From JAKACU01 sp021821185 (GTDB lineage: Bacteria > Bacillota > Bacilli > Alicyclobacillales > SLC66): a stretch of DNA of 15,234 nucleotides. Under the pieces are notes generated by a model, which had not been told where the DNA came from, ran no database searches, and worked only from the letters and a program-made list of their open reading frames with translations. The stretch is taken from assembly GCA_027343965.1 (NCBI GenBank), contig DAHWJX010000095.1, positions 1-15,234 of the forward strand, read 5' to 3'. This document shows, in pieces, positions 1 to 7,236 of this stretch. Position 1 is the stretch's first letter. Each line of letters begins with the position of its first letter. The translations under genes were made by a program, and so were the position numbers.

Positions 1-633
1 ATTTCGCCTATGATCGAATTACTTGCTGGAATTCCTAGTGTCGTATATGGTTTGTGGGGAATTTTAGTTGTAGCTCCTTTCGTTCAACATATACTTGGAC
101 CGTGGTTGATGCATTTGGGTACGCTTATCCCTTTTTTGGCAGGGCCTATTCAAACAGGTTATGGGTTGCTTACGGCGGGGTTGGTGCTTGCGGTCATGAT
201 CATTCCCATTGTGACCTCTACGACGCGAGATTTGCTGATGCAAGTTCCGCAGTTACCTATGGAAGGTGCCTATGCGCTGGGTTTGACAAGTTTTGAAGGT
301 ATCCGGTTTATTGCTTTGCCGTGGATACGACGAGGCTTATTTGGTGCCGTTGTGCTAGGCTGGGGACGTGCTTTGGGTGAAACCATGGCAGTTCTCATGG
401 TAAGTGGTGGTGCAGCGAATATGCCTGCTAACTTATACAGTGCTGTGACAACTATGGCTTCAGCCATTGCAGCTGATCTTGATTCTGCGATGAATGACTA
501 TACGCATATGTCGGTTCATGCACTTACATTACTTGCTTTGACGTTGCTTGTTATTACGTTAGTCACAAACGTTGTAGCTCGTTTGCTGGTTTATATGGGA
601 CGTCGAGGGCCGGATGTGGAGGTGCAAGCATGA
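1..633 (+). CDS. pstC: Phosphate ABC transporter permease PstC (5' end outside the window)
   Basis: Inner-membrane permease subunit of the high-affinity PstSCAB phosphate importer. The frame is open from base 1 (Ile-Ser-Pro before the first Met at position 10), and the text around that Met, ELLAGIPSVVYGLWG, is an internal PstC motif, so the gene is cut by the window edge rather than starting at 10. About 210 C-terminal residues are visible. They hold several hydrophobic segments and the permease EAA-type loop (EGAYALGLTSFEGIRFIALP, about 86-105 from the first Met), which contacts the ATPase PstB, followed by GRALGETMAVLMVSGG. The stop overlaps the pstA start by four bases (ATGA, 630-633), which implies translational coupling. 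Family assignment is firm. pstS and the rest of pstC must lie to the left. Confidence 0.95.
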   Translation: MSPMIELLAGIPSVVYGLWGILVVAPFVQHILGPWLMHLGTLIPFLAGPIQTGYGLLTAGLVLAVMIIPIVTSTTRDLLMQVPQLPMEGAYALGLTSFEGIRFIALPWIRRGLFGAVVLGWGRALGETMAVLMVSGGAANMPANLYSAVTTMASAIAADLDSAMNDYTHMSVHALTLLALTLLVITLVTNVVARLLVYMGRRGPDVEVQA

Positions 634-1511
634 GCGTATCTCAACCGCATCGTACTCTACTGGATCATAATTTTAAAGCAAAGATCGGAAAACGTCGTAC
701 GCAGTCGTATACGTTGTGGATCGTATCCGGAATTTTGCTCGTAGCAGTACTAGGTATTGTTCTGATGATTTTAGGTGCAGTTGCTGTGCTTGGGTTACCG
801 GGTTTGACAGCGGCCACTTTTTTGACAGATACGCAAGGTATAGCTGGTGGCCTACAAAATGCTATTTTGGGTACTCTTGTTTTAATTCTTGCAAGTATTG
901 TTATTTCCGGAACGCTTGGTGTGCTTGGTGGTATGTATATTGCAATTTTTGCGGGACCTAAAGTGGCTTCTGTGCTGCGTTTTGCGACGGAGGTGTTATC
1001 TGGTGTACCTTCGATTATTATCGGTTACTTTGGTTATACGATGATGGTCGTATCTTGGGGATTCGGGTACTCCTTGCTAGCGGCAGCCATTAGTCTTGCT
1101 GTTTTAACGCTTCCTTATATTGTCCGTACAACTGAAGCAAGTTTGCGGCAAGTGCCGAAGAGCTATTACGAAGGTGGTCTAGCGCTTGGACTGACGCAAG
1201 AGGCAACGCTTCGAAAGATTATGTTTCGCCCGGCACTTCCAGGTGTATTAACAGGTATATTACTGGCTATTTCGATAGGCCTTGGTGAAACAGCTCCGCT
1301 TTTGTTCACGGCAGGATGGTCAAACTTCAATCCATCGTTGCAATTGTTGCATAGTCCTGTGGCATACCTTACGTATGTCGTGTGGACGTATTCACAAGAA
1401 CCGTTTGCTGCATCCCATCAATTAGCGTATACAGCTGCTTTATTATTAATTTTGTTGTTGCTCGTGCTGCATATTGTGGTGCGCTTATTGCAACGTAAAA
1501 GGGTTGCGTAA
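630..1511 (+). CDS. pstA: Phosphate ABC transporter permease PstA
   Basis: Second membrane permease of the Pst phosphate importer; it pairs with PstC to form the channel driven by the ATPase PstB. The 293-residue length is normal for the family. A basic cytoplasmic N-terminus precedes a first membrane segment (about 30-55), and further segments follow. The motif SGVPSIIIGYFGY is the PstA equivalent of the PstC GIPSVVYG motif, and the EAA loop reads YYEGGLALGLTQEATLRKIMF, followed by GLGETAPLLFTAG. The ATG at 630 is supported by GGAGGTG at 618-624 and overlaps the pstC stop. The usual next gene, pstB, does not follow: a terminator begins 17 bases after the stop and the next gene runs the other way. 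Confidence 0.96.
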   Translation: MSVSQPHRTLLDHNFKAKIGKRRTQSYTLWIVSGILLVAVLGIVLMILGAVAVLGLPGLTAATFLTDTQGIAGGLQNAILGTLVLILASIVISGTLGVLGGMYIAIFAGPKVASVLRFATEVLSGVPSIIIGYFGYTMMVVSWGFGYSLLAAAISLAVLTLPYIVRTTEASLRQVPKSYYEGGLALGLTQEATLRKIMFRPALPGVLTGILLAISIGLGETAPLLFTAGWSNFNPSLQLLHSPVAYLTYVVWTYSQEPFAASHQLAYTAALLLILLLLVLHIVVRLLQRKRVA

Positions 1512-1527
1512 CGGGGCTAACTCTATA

Positions 1528-1567
1528 AAAAGTGAGATGCCAGTATAGACTATGGCATCTCACTTTT
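1528..1567. terminator. Bidirectional intrinsic terminator between pstA and the ferritin/VIT gene
   Basis: A perfect 15-bp inverted repeat (AAAAGTGAGATGCCA at 1528-1542 and its complement at 1553-1567) encloses a 10-base loop. The stem ends in four A:T pairs on each side, so the transcript has a terminal U run whichever strand is read. It lies 17 bases after the pstA stop and 8 bases beyond the stop of the minus-strand gene. It most likely terminates both converging units. Confidence 0.88.
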
Positions 1568-1574
1568 CGCATTG

Positions 1575-2726
1575 TTATCCATGGATAAATGTACTCCCTA
1601 AAAATCCTAACGCATAGGTGATGACGCCTTCGATGACACCGACGAGGGTCATCTCCAATCCGCTTTGCCACCATGATCGAACTGTAACCAAACTTTTTGC
1701 GGCACCGACAAGAAAATGTGCGATGATGCTGATGACTGCGGCCGTAAAGATGGCAGACAAGCCATGCATGAAGAAAAATGGTATGACAGGAACGATTGCA
1801 CCGATTGCCGTCGATAAGCTTCCAGAGAGTGCTGAGCGCCAGGGGTTAGGAAATTGTTCCTCAGATACTCCCAGTTCTTCTTGTACCATGGTCTTTAAAT
1901 AAAGATCCGGGTCTTTGGTAATTCTTTCAGCAACCATCGCCGCTTCAGCCTCTGTAAAGCCCTTGAGTTGATAGAGAAGTTCTAACTCTTCTCGTTCATG
2001 GGCAGGATCCGATGCGATCTCCTCACGCTCATGATGAATTTCGGCTTCCGCCATCTCCCGGTTAGACTTTGCAGCAAGGTATGCTCCTGCTCCCATTGAT
2101 AGAGCACTTGCGATCATGCCGGCGAGTCCTGAGACGAGAACAAATCGGCTGCTAGCTGAAAACCCTGCAACTCCAGAAATGATGCCAAACACGGCACCTA
2201 ATCCATCATTTACGCCATATACCGCATCGCCGACCCAACCCGTGCCGCCTCGTTTGTGCCATCTCTCCTTACTCCATAATAGATCTAAAGAATTCTGTGG
2301 ATCAGAGCCTGACATAAGCATGCGTACGGAGCGCGCGTGATTGCGCTCGTCATTTTCAATTTCATCAAGTAAATGATTCCATTCTTCGTCCTGAAAGCGT
2401 TTTTGTTCTTCGTAGGCGGCGATGTTTTGATGTTCGTCCCGTTCCATGCGTTCAAGGTTTGTGACGAGATTGCTTGAAGATCTTTGCCACTTTTTCCATG
2501 GAGATTCTTTGACGGTAGGTAAGTCGGTCATACCAACTGCTTTTAGTTTTTCAGCCCATTTTGCAGCATGAACTTCTTCCGTTTTGCTTAGTTTCATTAA
2601 AATGTTTTGGCGTCTAGGGTCGGTTTCTTTTAGTGCCAATTGTTTGTAGGATACTGCTGCTTCCATTTCGCGCTTGTAATTGGCCAGTAAGGTAGCTATG
2701 GCTTCCTTGGTCATGTTTTGATCCAT
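1575..2726 (-). CDS. Ferritin-like domain fused to a VIT1/CCC1-type Fe/Mn transporter (MbfA-like)
   Basis: A 383-residue protein that joins a soluble diiron domain to a membrane transporter. Residues 1-135 are a rubrerythrin/ferritin-like four-helix bundle with two ExxH motifs (E50-H53 and E127-H130) plus candidate glutamates near E20 and E95/E98, the pattern expected for a diiron site. Residues 165-383 match the VIT1/CCC1 family: GVNDGLGAVFGIISGVAG opens the first membrane helix, and about five helices are visible (170-190, 194-216, 298-319, 322-345, 357-378). A charged Glu/His-rich cytoplasmic insert at 220-290 probably binds metal. Fusions of this kind (MbfA in rhizobia) export iron and protect against iron and peroxide stress; that role is inferred here. 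The ATG at 2726 follows AGGGAAGGAA on the minus strand. I see no clear Fur or MntR box upstream. Confidence 0.88.
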   Translation of the reverse strand: MDQNMTKEAIATLLANYKREMEAAVSYKQLALKETDPRRQNILMKLSKTEEVHAAKWAEKLKAVGMTDLPTVKESPWKKWQRSSSNLVTNLERMERDEHQNIAAYEEQKRFQDEEWNHLLDEIENDERNHARSVRMLMSGSDPQNSLDLLWSKERWHKRGGTGWVGDAVYGVNDGLGAVFGIISGVAGFSASSRFVLVSGLAGMIASALSMGAGAYLAAKSNREMAEAEIHHEREEIASDPAHEREELELLYQLKGFTEAEAAMVAERITKDPDLYLKTMVQEELGVSEEQFPNPWRSALSGSLSTAIGAIVPVIPFFFMHGLSAIFTAAVISIIAHFLVGAAKSLVTVRSWWQSGLEMTLVGVIEGVITYALGFLGSTFIHG

Positions 2727-2870
2727 ATGATTCCTTCCCTATGTTGATAATAGAATTCTTAAACTTACTTTCATGGTACATAGCCCAAGGTCAATTTGCA
2801 AATATACTAAGATGAAGATTGTGTGGTAGTATGGTGGATAAGACGGTGAAAATCCAAGGAGGGTCATCCA

Positions 2871-3545
2871 GTGGCATTATTTAAGCGTATTCGTGATATT
2901 ACGGCAGCTTCCGTCAATGACATCCTCGATAAAGCAGAAGACCCTGTAAAAATGATCAATCAATTTTTACGCGATATGGAAGAAGATATAGCGGAAGCTG
3001 AAGTGTCTGTGGCAAAGCAAATTGCTATAGAAAAGCGATTCAAAGAACAACGTGATGAAGCAGCAGTGCTCGTTCAAAAGCGAGCCGATCAGGCGCAAAA
3101 AGCACTTGAAATGAGTAACGAAGATTTAGCAAGACGTGCTTTGCAGGATAAGCATGAACAGCAAGATCGACTGACGACATTTAGTGCTGAGTATGATAAA
3201 GCCAAAGTGCTCGCTGATGATCTTCGCACCAAGCTAGAGCAGATGAAAGATGAATTATTAAAGATGAAAGGCAGACGGGAAATGCTTGTCGCACGAGCCG
3301 ATGCTGCTAAAGTGCAGAAGCAGATCAATCATGCCATGGGTGGATTTGGCTCAGACAGTACCACTCGCGGGTTTGCTCGTATGGAGGAAAAAGTTAACCA
3401 AATGGAGGCGGAAGCGGAAGCCAGTAACGAGTTGCGTTCGCCGTCGCATTCTCTTGATGAGGAATTTAAGCAATTTGATTCTGGCGTAGAAGATGAGCTT
3501 GCTGCCCTTAAAGCCAAACTTGTGCAAAAATCGCAAAAAGAGTAA
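2871..3545 (+). CDS. pspA: PspA/IM30 family membrane-stress protein
   Basis: A 224-residue PspA/IM30 (ESCRT-III-like) protein, the usual length. It is a peripheral membrane protein that assembles on stressed or leaky membrane patches and helps keep the proton gradient. An amphipathic N-terminal helix (LFKRIRDITAASVNDILDKA, about 3-22) would insert into lipid. It leads into the conserved DPVKMINQFLRDMEEDI motif and then long, highly charged coiled coil to about residue 190. The start is GTG at 2871, chosen because AAGGAGGG (2856-2863) lies seven bases upstream. It is divergent from the ferritin/VIT gene and followed by strong hairpins, so it looks like a single-gene unit. No PspF activator, PspBC or Lia genes are visible; NfeD and SPFH genes, frequent partners of this family, lie about 400 bases downstream. 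Confidence 0.93.
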   Translation: MALFKRIRDITAASVNDILDKAEDPVKMINQFLRDMEEDIAEAEVSVAKQIAIEKRFKEQRDEAAVLVQKRADQAQKALEMSNEDLARRALQDKHEQQDRLTTFSAEYDKAKVLADDLRTKLEQMKDELLKMKGRREMLVARADAAKVQKQINHAMGGFGSDSTTRGFARMEEKVNQMEAEAEASNELRSPSHSLDEEFKQFDSGVEDELAALKAKLVQKSQKE

Positions 3546-3555
3546 TTTTGCGGAT

Positions 3556-3589
3556 GACGGTGTAGTTGGCGGACACCGTCCGCCAACTA
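3556..3589. terminator. Overlapping alternative hairpins after pspA
   Basis: Two perfect inverted repeats share bases and cannot form together. The first pairs GACGGTGT (3556-3563) with ACACCGTC (3573-3580). The second pairs TAGTTGGCGGAC (3563-3574) with its complement at 3578-3589 around a three-base loop. The 12-bp second stem is far stronger and sits between the converging pspA and the 77-residue minus-strand gene, so a shared terminator is the simplest reading. There is no good T-run on either side, so termination may be weak or factor-assisted. Confidence 0.6.
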
Positions 3590-3608
3590 TCTTGCGTTAA
3601 TGCATTGT

Positions 3609-3842
3609 CTAGGGTAATGGATTACCGCTTGGTTTCGCTCCTGGTGGCGGCATTTTACCTTCTGAAAAAACAGGGTTTTCATCTTGAAAACGAGATACAA
3701 CCTGTTGATCGTTTTCCCAACGTGTGACTTTGCCAGGTTTGTCTGTGGGGTTGCTGGTTGCTCCATATGGGCCTTCGGGAAATTCCTCCGTAAAGATGAT
3801 TTCCCATTCAGTCGTAGGATATTCTTTTTTGTTTGGGGACAT
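3609..3842 (-). CDS. Small proline-rich protein of unknown function (77 aa)
   Basis: I do not recognise this family. The start is the ATG whose complement is at 3840-3842, because a near-perfect Shine-Dalgarno (AAAGGAGG, minus strand, complement at 3850-3857) lies seven bases upstream; the ATG 21 bases further out would start inside the ribosome-binding region. The 77-residue product is soluble, with no signal peptide, membrane segment or cysteine. The first half is acidic and aromatic (TEWEIIFTEEFPEGPYGAT); the last 15 residues are Pro/Gly-rich (KMPPPGAKPSG...). Thirteen residues are proline. It is antisense to its neighbours, lying between pspA and nfeD. The excellent ribosome-binding site and sensible composition argue for a real gene. 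A role in the stress neighbourhood is only a guess from position. Confidence 0.75.
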   Translation of the reverse strand: MSPNKKEYPTTEWEIIFTEEFPEGPYGATSNPTDKPGKVTRWENDQQVVSRFQDENPVFSEGKMPPPGAKPSGNPLP

Positions 3843-3960
3843 GTATAAACCTCCTTTCAACACAAGTTCTAGGTAAATTTAATGTGCGTATCATGACATA
3901 GAGTGTGCCAATTCGAGGCATTTGAACCCTATGTTGCGAAGTCTTGGGAGGAACTTTTCC

Positions 3961-4389
3961 ATGAATGCATGGGTATGGATATTGCTTGGTGTAATACTTG
4001 GACTCATTGAACTGACGAGTACGACATTTGTGATATTGTGGATTGCCGTTGCAGCTGTTATTACAGGCATCGTTGGTTTCGTCATGCATAATTTTATTGA
4101 ACAAGTTGTTGTGTTTGCGGTGTTGTCGATTGTCTTGCTTATGGTTACTCGGCCCTTAGCGAAGAGATACAAAAATCGTGGCTCTAAGTTTGAATCCAAT
4201 GTACAACAACTTGTTGGCGAGAAGGGTATTATCATTTCAAAGATCGCTCCCGGTAAGACGGGCATGGTGCGCGTCGGAAGTGACATGTGGAGCGCTCGGG
4301 CGAGTGATACAAATGAGTTGATGGAAGTAGGTGAATGGGTACGCGTTAAAGAGGTGCATAGTAGCGTTTTGATCGTCAATAAACTGTAA
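3961..4389 (+). CDS. nfeD: NfeD family membrane protein (short form)
   Basis: A 142-residue short NfeD protein. Residues 3-63 hold two to three membrane helices with the typical LGVILGLIEL motif. Residues 78-142 form the OB-fold domain, with the conserved GMVRVGSDMWSARAS and a closing valine-rich strand. NfeD proteins work with SPFH/flotillin-like partners in organising membrane domains, and the next gene encodes such a partner. The frame is open upstream to a TTG at 3922 and an ATG at 3931. I chose the ATG at 3961 because TTGGGAGGA (3943-3951) sits nine bases before it and because it places the first helix at the N-terminus, as is usual in the family. Twenty-nine bases separate its stop from the preferred SPFH start, so the pair is probably an operon. 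Confidence 0.9.
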   Translation: MNAWVWILLGVILGLIELTSTTFVILWIAVAAVITGIVGFVMHNFIEQVVVFAVLSIVLLMVTRPLAKRYKNRGSKFESNVQQLVGEKGIIISKIAPGKTGMVRVGSDMWSARASDTNELMEVGEWVRVKEVHSSVLIVNKL

Positions 4390-4418
4390 CTACCCTAGTG
4401 AAGGCGGCGTTTTCAATC

Positions 4419-5372
4419 ATGATAGCCTACATTGTTTTTGCCGTGATTTTGATCCTGATCGTCTCTTTTGTATTGCGATCGATTCGGATTGTAGGTCAGC
4501 AAACGGTAGCCATTGTCGAGCGACTTGGCAAATATCATCGAACATTGTATCCAGGGGTCAATATGGTAATTCCCTTCGTCGATCGTGTTAAGCGTCGACT
4601 AGATTTGCGTACGCAACAAGTGGGTATTCCGACGCAAGAAGTCATAACCAAAGATAATGTGCAAATTCAAATCGATACAGTCTTTTTCTATACGGTTATA
4701 GAACCACAACAAGCAACCTACAACATTTTAAATTTCGTTCAAGGCATACAAAACATTACGGCTTCGAACATTCGTCAAGTGGTGGGTCATATGGAGTTGG
4801 ATGAGACATTGGCTGGACGCGATAGGATTAGTTTTGAACTGCGTGAGCATCTTGATGAAGTTACGGAGACATGGGGTGTACGTATCGATCGGGTCGAGGT
4901 GATCGATATTCATCCGCCAAAAGAAATTCAAGCTTCCATGGAGAAGCAAATGAAAGCAGAGCGGGAAAAACGGGCCAATATTTTGCAAGCAGAAGGTGAA
5001 CGGCAATCTGCCATTTTGCGTGCAGAGGGCGAAAAACAAGCGACGATTCTTCACGCTGAAGCTGAAAAAGAGGCGGAAATTCGCCGTGCGGAAGGTGCAA
5101 AACAGGCGTTTATTCTTGAAGCTGACGGGCGTGCACAAAGCTTGAGGCTCGTTGCAGCTGGTGAACGCAATCGTATCGAGATGCTTGTCGCCGCAGGGCT
5201 TGATGAAAAAGTGCTTACGTTTCAGTCCTTTGAAGCCTTATCCAATATGGCTCAAGGAACGGCTAATACCATTTTTGTACCGACCGATGCTGTTAAGGTT
5301 TTGGGCAGTATAGGTGCGATCACAAAAGTCTTTCAAGCATCATCAGAGTCTGCATCCCCTCCGTCACCATAA
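4419..5372 (+). CDS. SPFH/stomatin-like membrane protein (QmcA/slipin type)
   Basis: An SPFH (band 7) protein of 317 residues. One N-terminal membrane helix (1-20) is followed by the SPFH domain: QQTVAIVERLGKYHRTLYPG, IPFVDRVKRRLDLRTQQV and ITKDNVQIQIDTVFFYTV, through about residue 180. A coiled coil then follows, made of five consecutive 11-residue units from 188 to 242 (ILQAEGERQSA, ILRAEGEKQAT and so on), before a conserved FEALSNMAQGTANTIFVP segment and a Ser/Pro tail. Such proteins form large membrane-attached rings or scaffolds and partner with NfeD, encoded just upstream. A GTG at 4398 in frame would add seven residues but has no ribosome-binding site; the ATG at 4419 has AAGGCGG (4401-4407) before it, so I prefer that, with moderate certainty. 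The stop overlaps the uvrC Shine-Dalgarno, suggesting readthrough transcription into uvrC. Confidence 0.92.
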   Translation: MIAYIVFAVILILIVSFVLRSIRIVGQQTVAIVERLGKYHRTLYPGVNMVIPFVDRVKRRLDLRTQQVGIPTQEVITKDNVQIQIDTVFFYTVIEPQQATYNILNFVQGIQNITASNIRQVVGHMELDETLAGRDRISFELREHLDEVTETWGVRIDRVEVIDIHPPKEIQASMEKQMKAEREKRANILQAEGERQSAILRAEGEKQATILHAEAEKEAEIRRAEGAKQAFILEADGRAQSLRLVAAGERNRIEMLVAAGLDEKVLTFQSFEALSNMAQGTANTIFVPTDAVKVLGSIGAITKVFQASSESASPPSP

Positions 5373-5386
5373 GGAGTTGAATATGT

Positions 5387-7174
5387 TTGAGCTTTGAGAC
5401 ATTGCGGGCAAAACTAGCGTTGCTTCCTGAAAAACCCGGATGTTATCTCATGAAAGATGAACATGGGCACGTTATTTATGTGGGTAAGGCAAAAATATTA
5501 AAAAATCGTGTGCGATCCTATTTTACGGGAAGTCATGATGGCAAGACGCAGCGGATGGTTTCATTAATTGCGGATTTTGAGTACATCGTAACTGACAATG
5601 TCGCTGAGGCTTTGGTGCTCGAGTGCAATTTGATTAAACATCATGCGCCACATTACAACATCATGTTGCGAGACGATAAAACCTATCCGTACATTAAGAT
5701 TACGCGAGAAGAGCATCCGCGTCTAGAAATCGTTCGTCGTGTACAAAAGGATAAGGCTCTCTACTTTGGCCCTTATCCAAATGCTGGGGCAGCAACTGAA
5801 ACGAAGCAGTTGTTAGATCGACTTTATCCACTGCGTAAATGCAAAAAACTCAAAACCAAAGTATGTCTTTACTACCATATCGGTCAGTGTCTTGCGCCTT
5901 GCGAATTTGAGGTAGATGAACAACAGTATCAAAACATCGTTAAAGAGATTACGGATTTTCTCCAAGGTGGTTATCAAAAAATTACCGAAGAACTACGGCG
6001 TAAGATGGACGTGGAAGCAGAGCACATGAATTTTGAACGGGCGGCAGAACTGCGTGATCTTATTGGTCAAATTGGTCGCGTTATGGAGACGCAAAAAGTT
6101 ACCTTAGATGACATGATAGACCGTGATGTATTCGGTGCTTATGCTGACAAAGGGTACCTTAGTGTTCAAGTCTTTATGATGCGCGGCGGTAAGATGGTGG
6201 AGCGTTCTGCGACGGTTTTTCGTCACTACAATAATGAGGCAGAGGATCTCGCATCTTACGTAGCCCAGTTTTATTTTACGAATCCCGATATGCGAAAAGA
6301 AGTTTGGCTGCCTTTTGATGCAGCTTGCGATTCGGAATTTGACGGACTTACTGAGTTTTTACATGCCAAGATTCTGACGCCAAAACGTGGGAAAAAGCAT
6401 GAGTTAGTCGAACTTGCCTGCCAAAATGCGAGAATTGCCCTGGACGAACGTTTTGCTATGTTGATGAGGGATGACTTGCGAACGGCAAGTGCAATGCAAC
6501 AGCTTGGTGAAGCTCTAGGCATCCCGGCATTACATCGCTTGGAGGCGTTTGATAATTCTAACATCCAAGGCGTAGACCCCGTTGCCGCCATGGTGGTTTT
6601 TGAAGATGGCAAACCGCTGAAAAAGGATTATCGTAAATACAAAATTAAGACCGTGCATGGACCAGATGACTATGCGTCAATGCGTGAGATCATTCGGCGG
6701 CGTTATCTGAGATTGTTGCGAGAAAAAGCTCCGCTGCCTGATTTGATCGTCGTTGATGGTGGGAAAGGACATATTGCTGCGGCTCTGGACGTGCTGGAAA
6801 ATGAACTATCGTTGGATATCCCCGTCTGTGGTTTGGCCAAAGATGATCGCCATCGCACAAGTCAGTTATTCTTAGGGGAGGATCCCGATCCGATTGCACT
6901 CGATCATTCGTCTCCTGCTTTTCACTTGATGCAGCGGGTGCAAGATGAAGTGCATCGTTTTGCTATCACCTTTCACCGCAATACGCACAAGCAAAGTACA
7001 CTCAACAGTGTACTTGATGAGATTAAAGGCGTGGGTGAAACAAGAAGGCGGCAGCTTTTACGCCACTTTGCATCACTGCAGGAGATGAAAACAGCATCGC
7101 TCGATGAATTCCGTAAAGCGGGCGTTGGTGATCAATTAGCTCGTCGTATCCAGGCTCACTTAGCGGGTTTATAG
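5387..7174 (+). CDS. uvrC: UvrABC excinuclease subunit C
   Basis: UvrC makes both incisions around DNA lesions in nucleotide excision repair. The 595 residues carry every expected part. The GIY-YIG nuclease spans about 14-95 (GCY at 18-20, IYVG at 30-33, R41, E79). A four-cysteine cluster (RKC-x7-C-x7-C-x3-C, about 150-172) fits the iron-sulfur site described for this family. The UVR UvrB-binding motif (HMNFERAAELRDLI) is near 210. The RNase H-like nuclease has D389, D457 and H523, and a C-terminal helix-hairpin-helix pair follows (GVGETRRRQLLRHF, about 550-594). The start is TTG at 5387. The better-placed ATG at 5383 after AAGGAG (5371-5376) reads only Met-Phe-Glu-Leu-stop. The gene lies 14 bases after the SPFH stop and probably relies partly on that transcript. 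Confidence 0.97.
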   Translation: MSFETLRAKLALLPEKPGCYLMKDEHGHVIYVGKAKILKNRVRSYFTGSHDGKTQRMVSLIADFEYIVTDNVAEALVLECNLIKHHAPHYNIMLRDDKTYPYIKITREEHPRLEIVRRVQKDKALYFGPYPNAGAATETKQLLDRLYPLRKCKKLKTKVCLYYHIGQCLAPCEFEVDEQQYQNIVKEITDFLQGGYQKITEELRRKMDVEAEHMNFERAAELRDLIGQIGRVMETQKVTLDDMIDRDVFGAYADKGYLSVQVFMMRGGKMVERSATVFRHYNNEAEDLASYVAQFYFTNPDMRKEVWLPFDAACDSEFDGLTEFLHAKILTPKRGKKHELVELACQNARIALDERFAMLMRDDLRTASAMQQLGEALGIPALHRLEAFDNSNIQGVDPVAAMVVFEDGKPLKKDYRKYKIKTVHGPDDYASMREIIRRRYLRLLREKAPLPDLIVVDGGKGHIAAALDVLENELSLDIPVCGLAKDDRHRTSQLFLGEDPDPIALDHSSPAFHLMQRVQDEVHRFAITFHRNTHKQSTLNSVLDEIKGVGETRRRQLLRHFASLQEMKTASLDEFRKAGVGDQLARRIQAHLAGL

Positions 7175-7185
7175 GATTGCACCTC

Positions 7186-7214
7186 TTGACATACCCCGCC
7201 TACTATGATAAATT
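7186..7214 (+). promoter_or_regulatory. Sigma-A-type promoter of the metX-hom operon
   Basis: A consensus -35 box TTGACA (7186-7191), a 17-base spacer and a weaker -10 box TAAATT (7209-7214) lie about 23 bases before the riboswitch P1 stem, which places transcription start just ahead of the aptamer. A nearer TATGAT at 7204-7209 leaves only a 12-base spacer and is less likely. Confidence 0.75.
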
Positions 7215-7236
7215 TCGTTCAACTTCATACGAAGGA

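Noticed and set aside
1369..1674. Minus-strand open frame of 101 codons
   Set aside because: It spans the pstA end, the terminator and the ferritin/VIT gene end, and its composition is not protein-like.
2795..2832. Possible pspA promoter using TATACT at 2803-2808
   Set aside because: There is no recognisable -35 box at the right distance and no sigma-W-type pair, so I do not report it.
3864..3960. Possible sigma-W promoter for nfeD using CGTA near 3888
   Set aside because: The required TGAAAC box 16-17 bases upstream is absent.
4728..5138. Minus-strand open frame of 136 codons inside the SPFH gene
   Set aside because: It is the antisense shadow of the repetitive coiled-coil coding sequence, with a Phe/Leu-rich translation and no ribosome-binding site.
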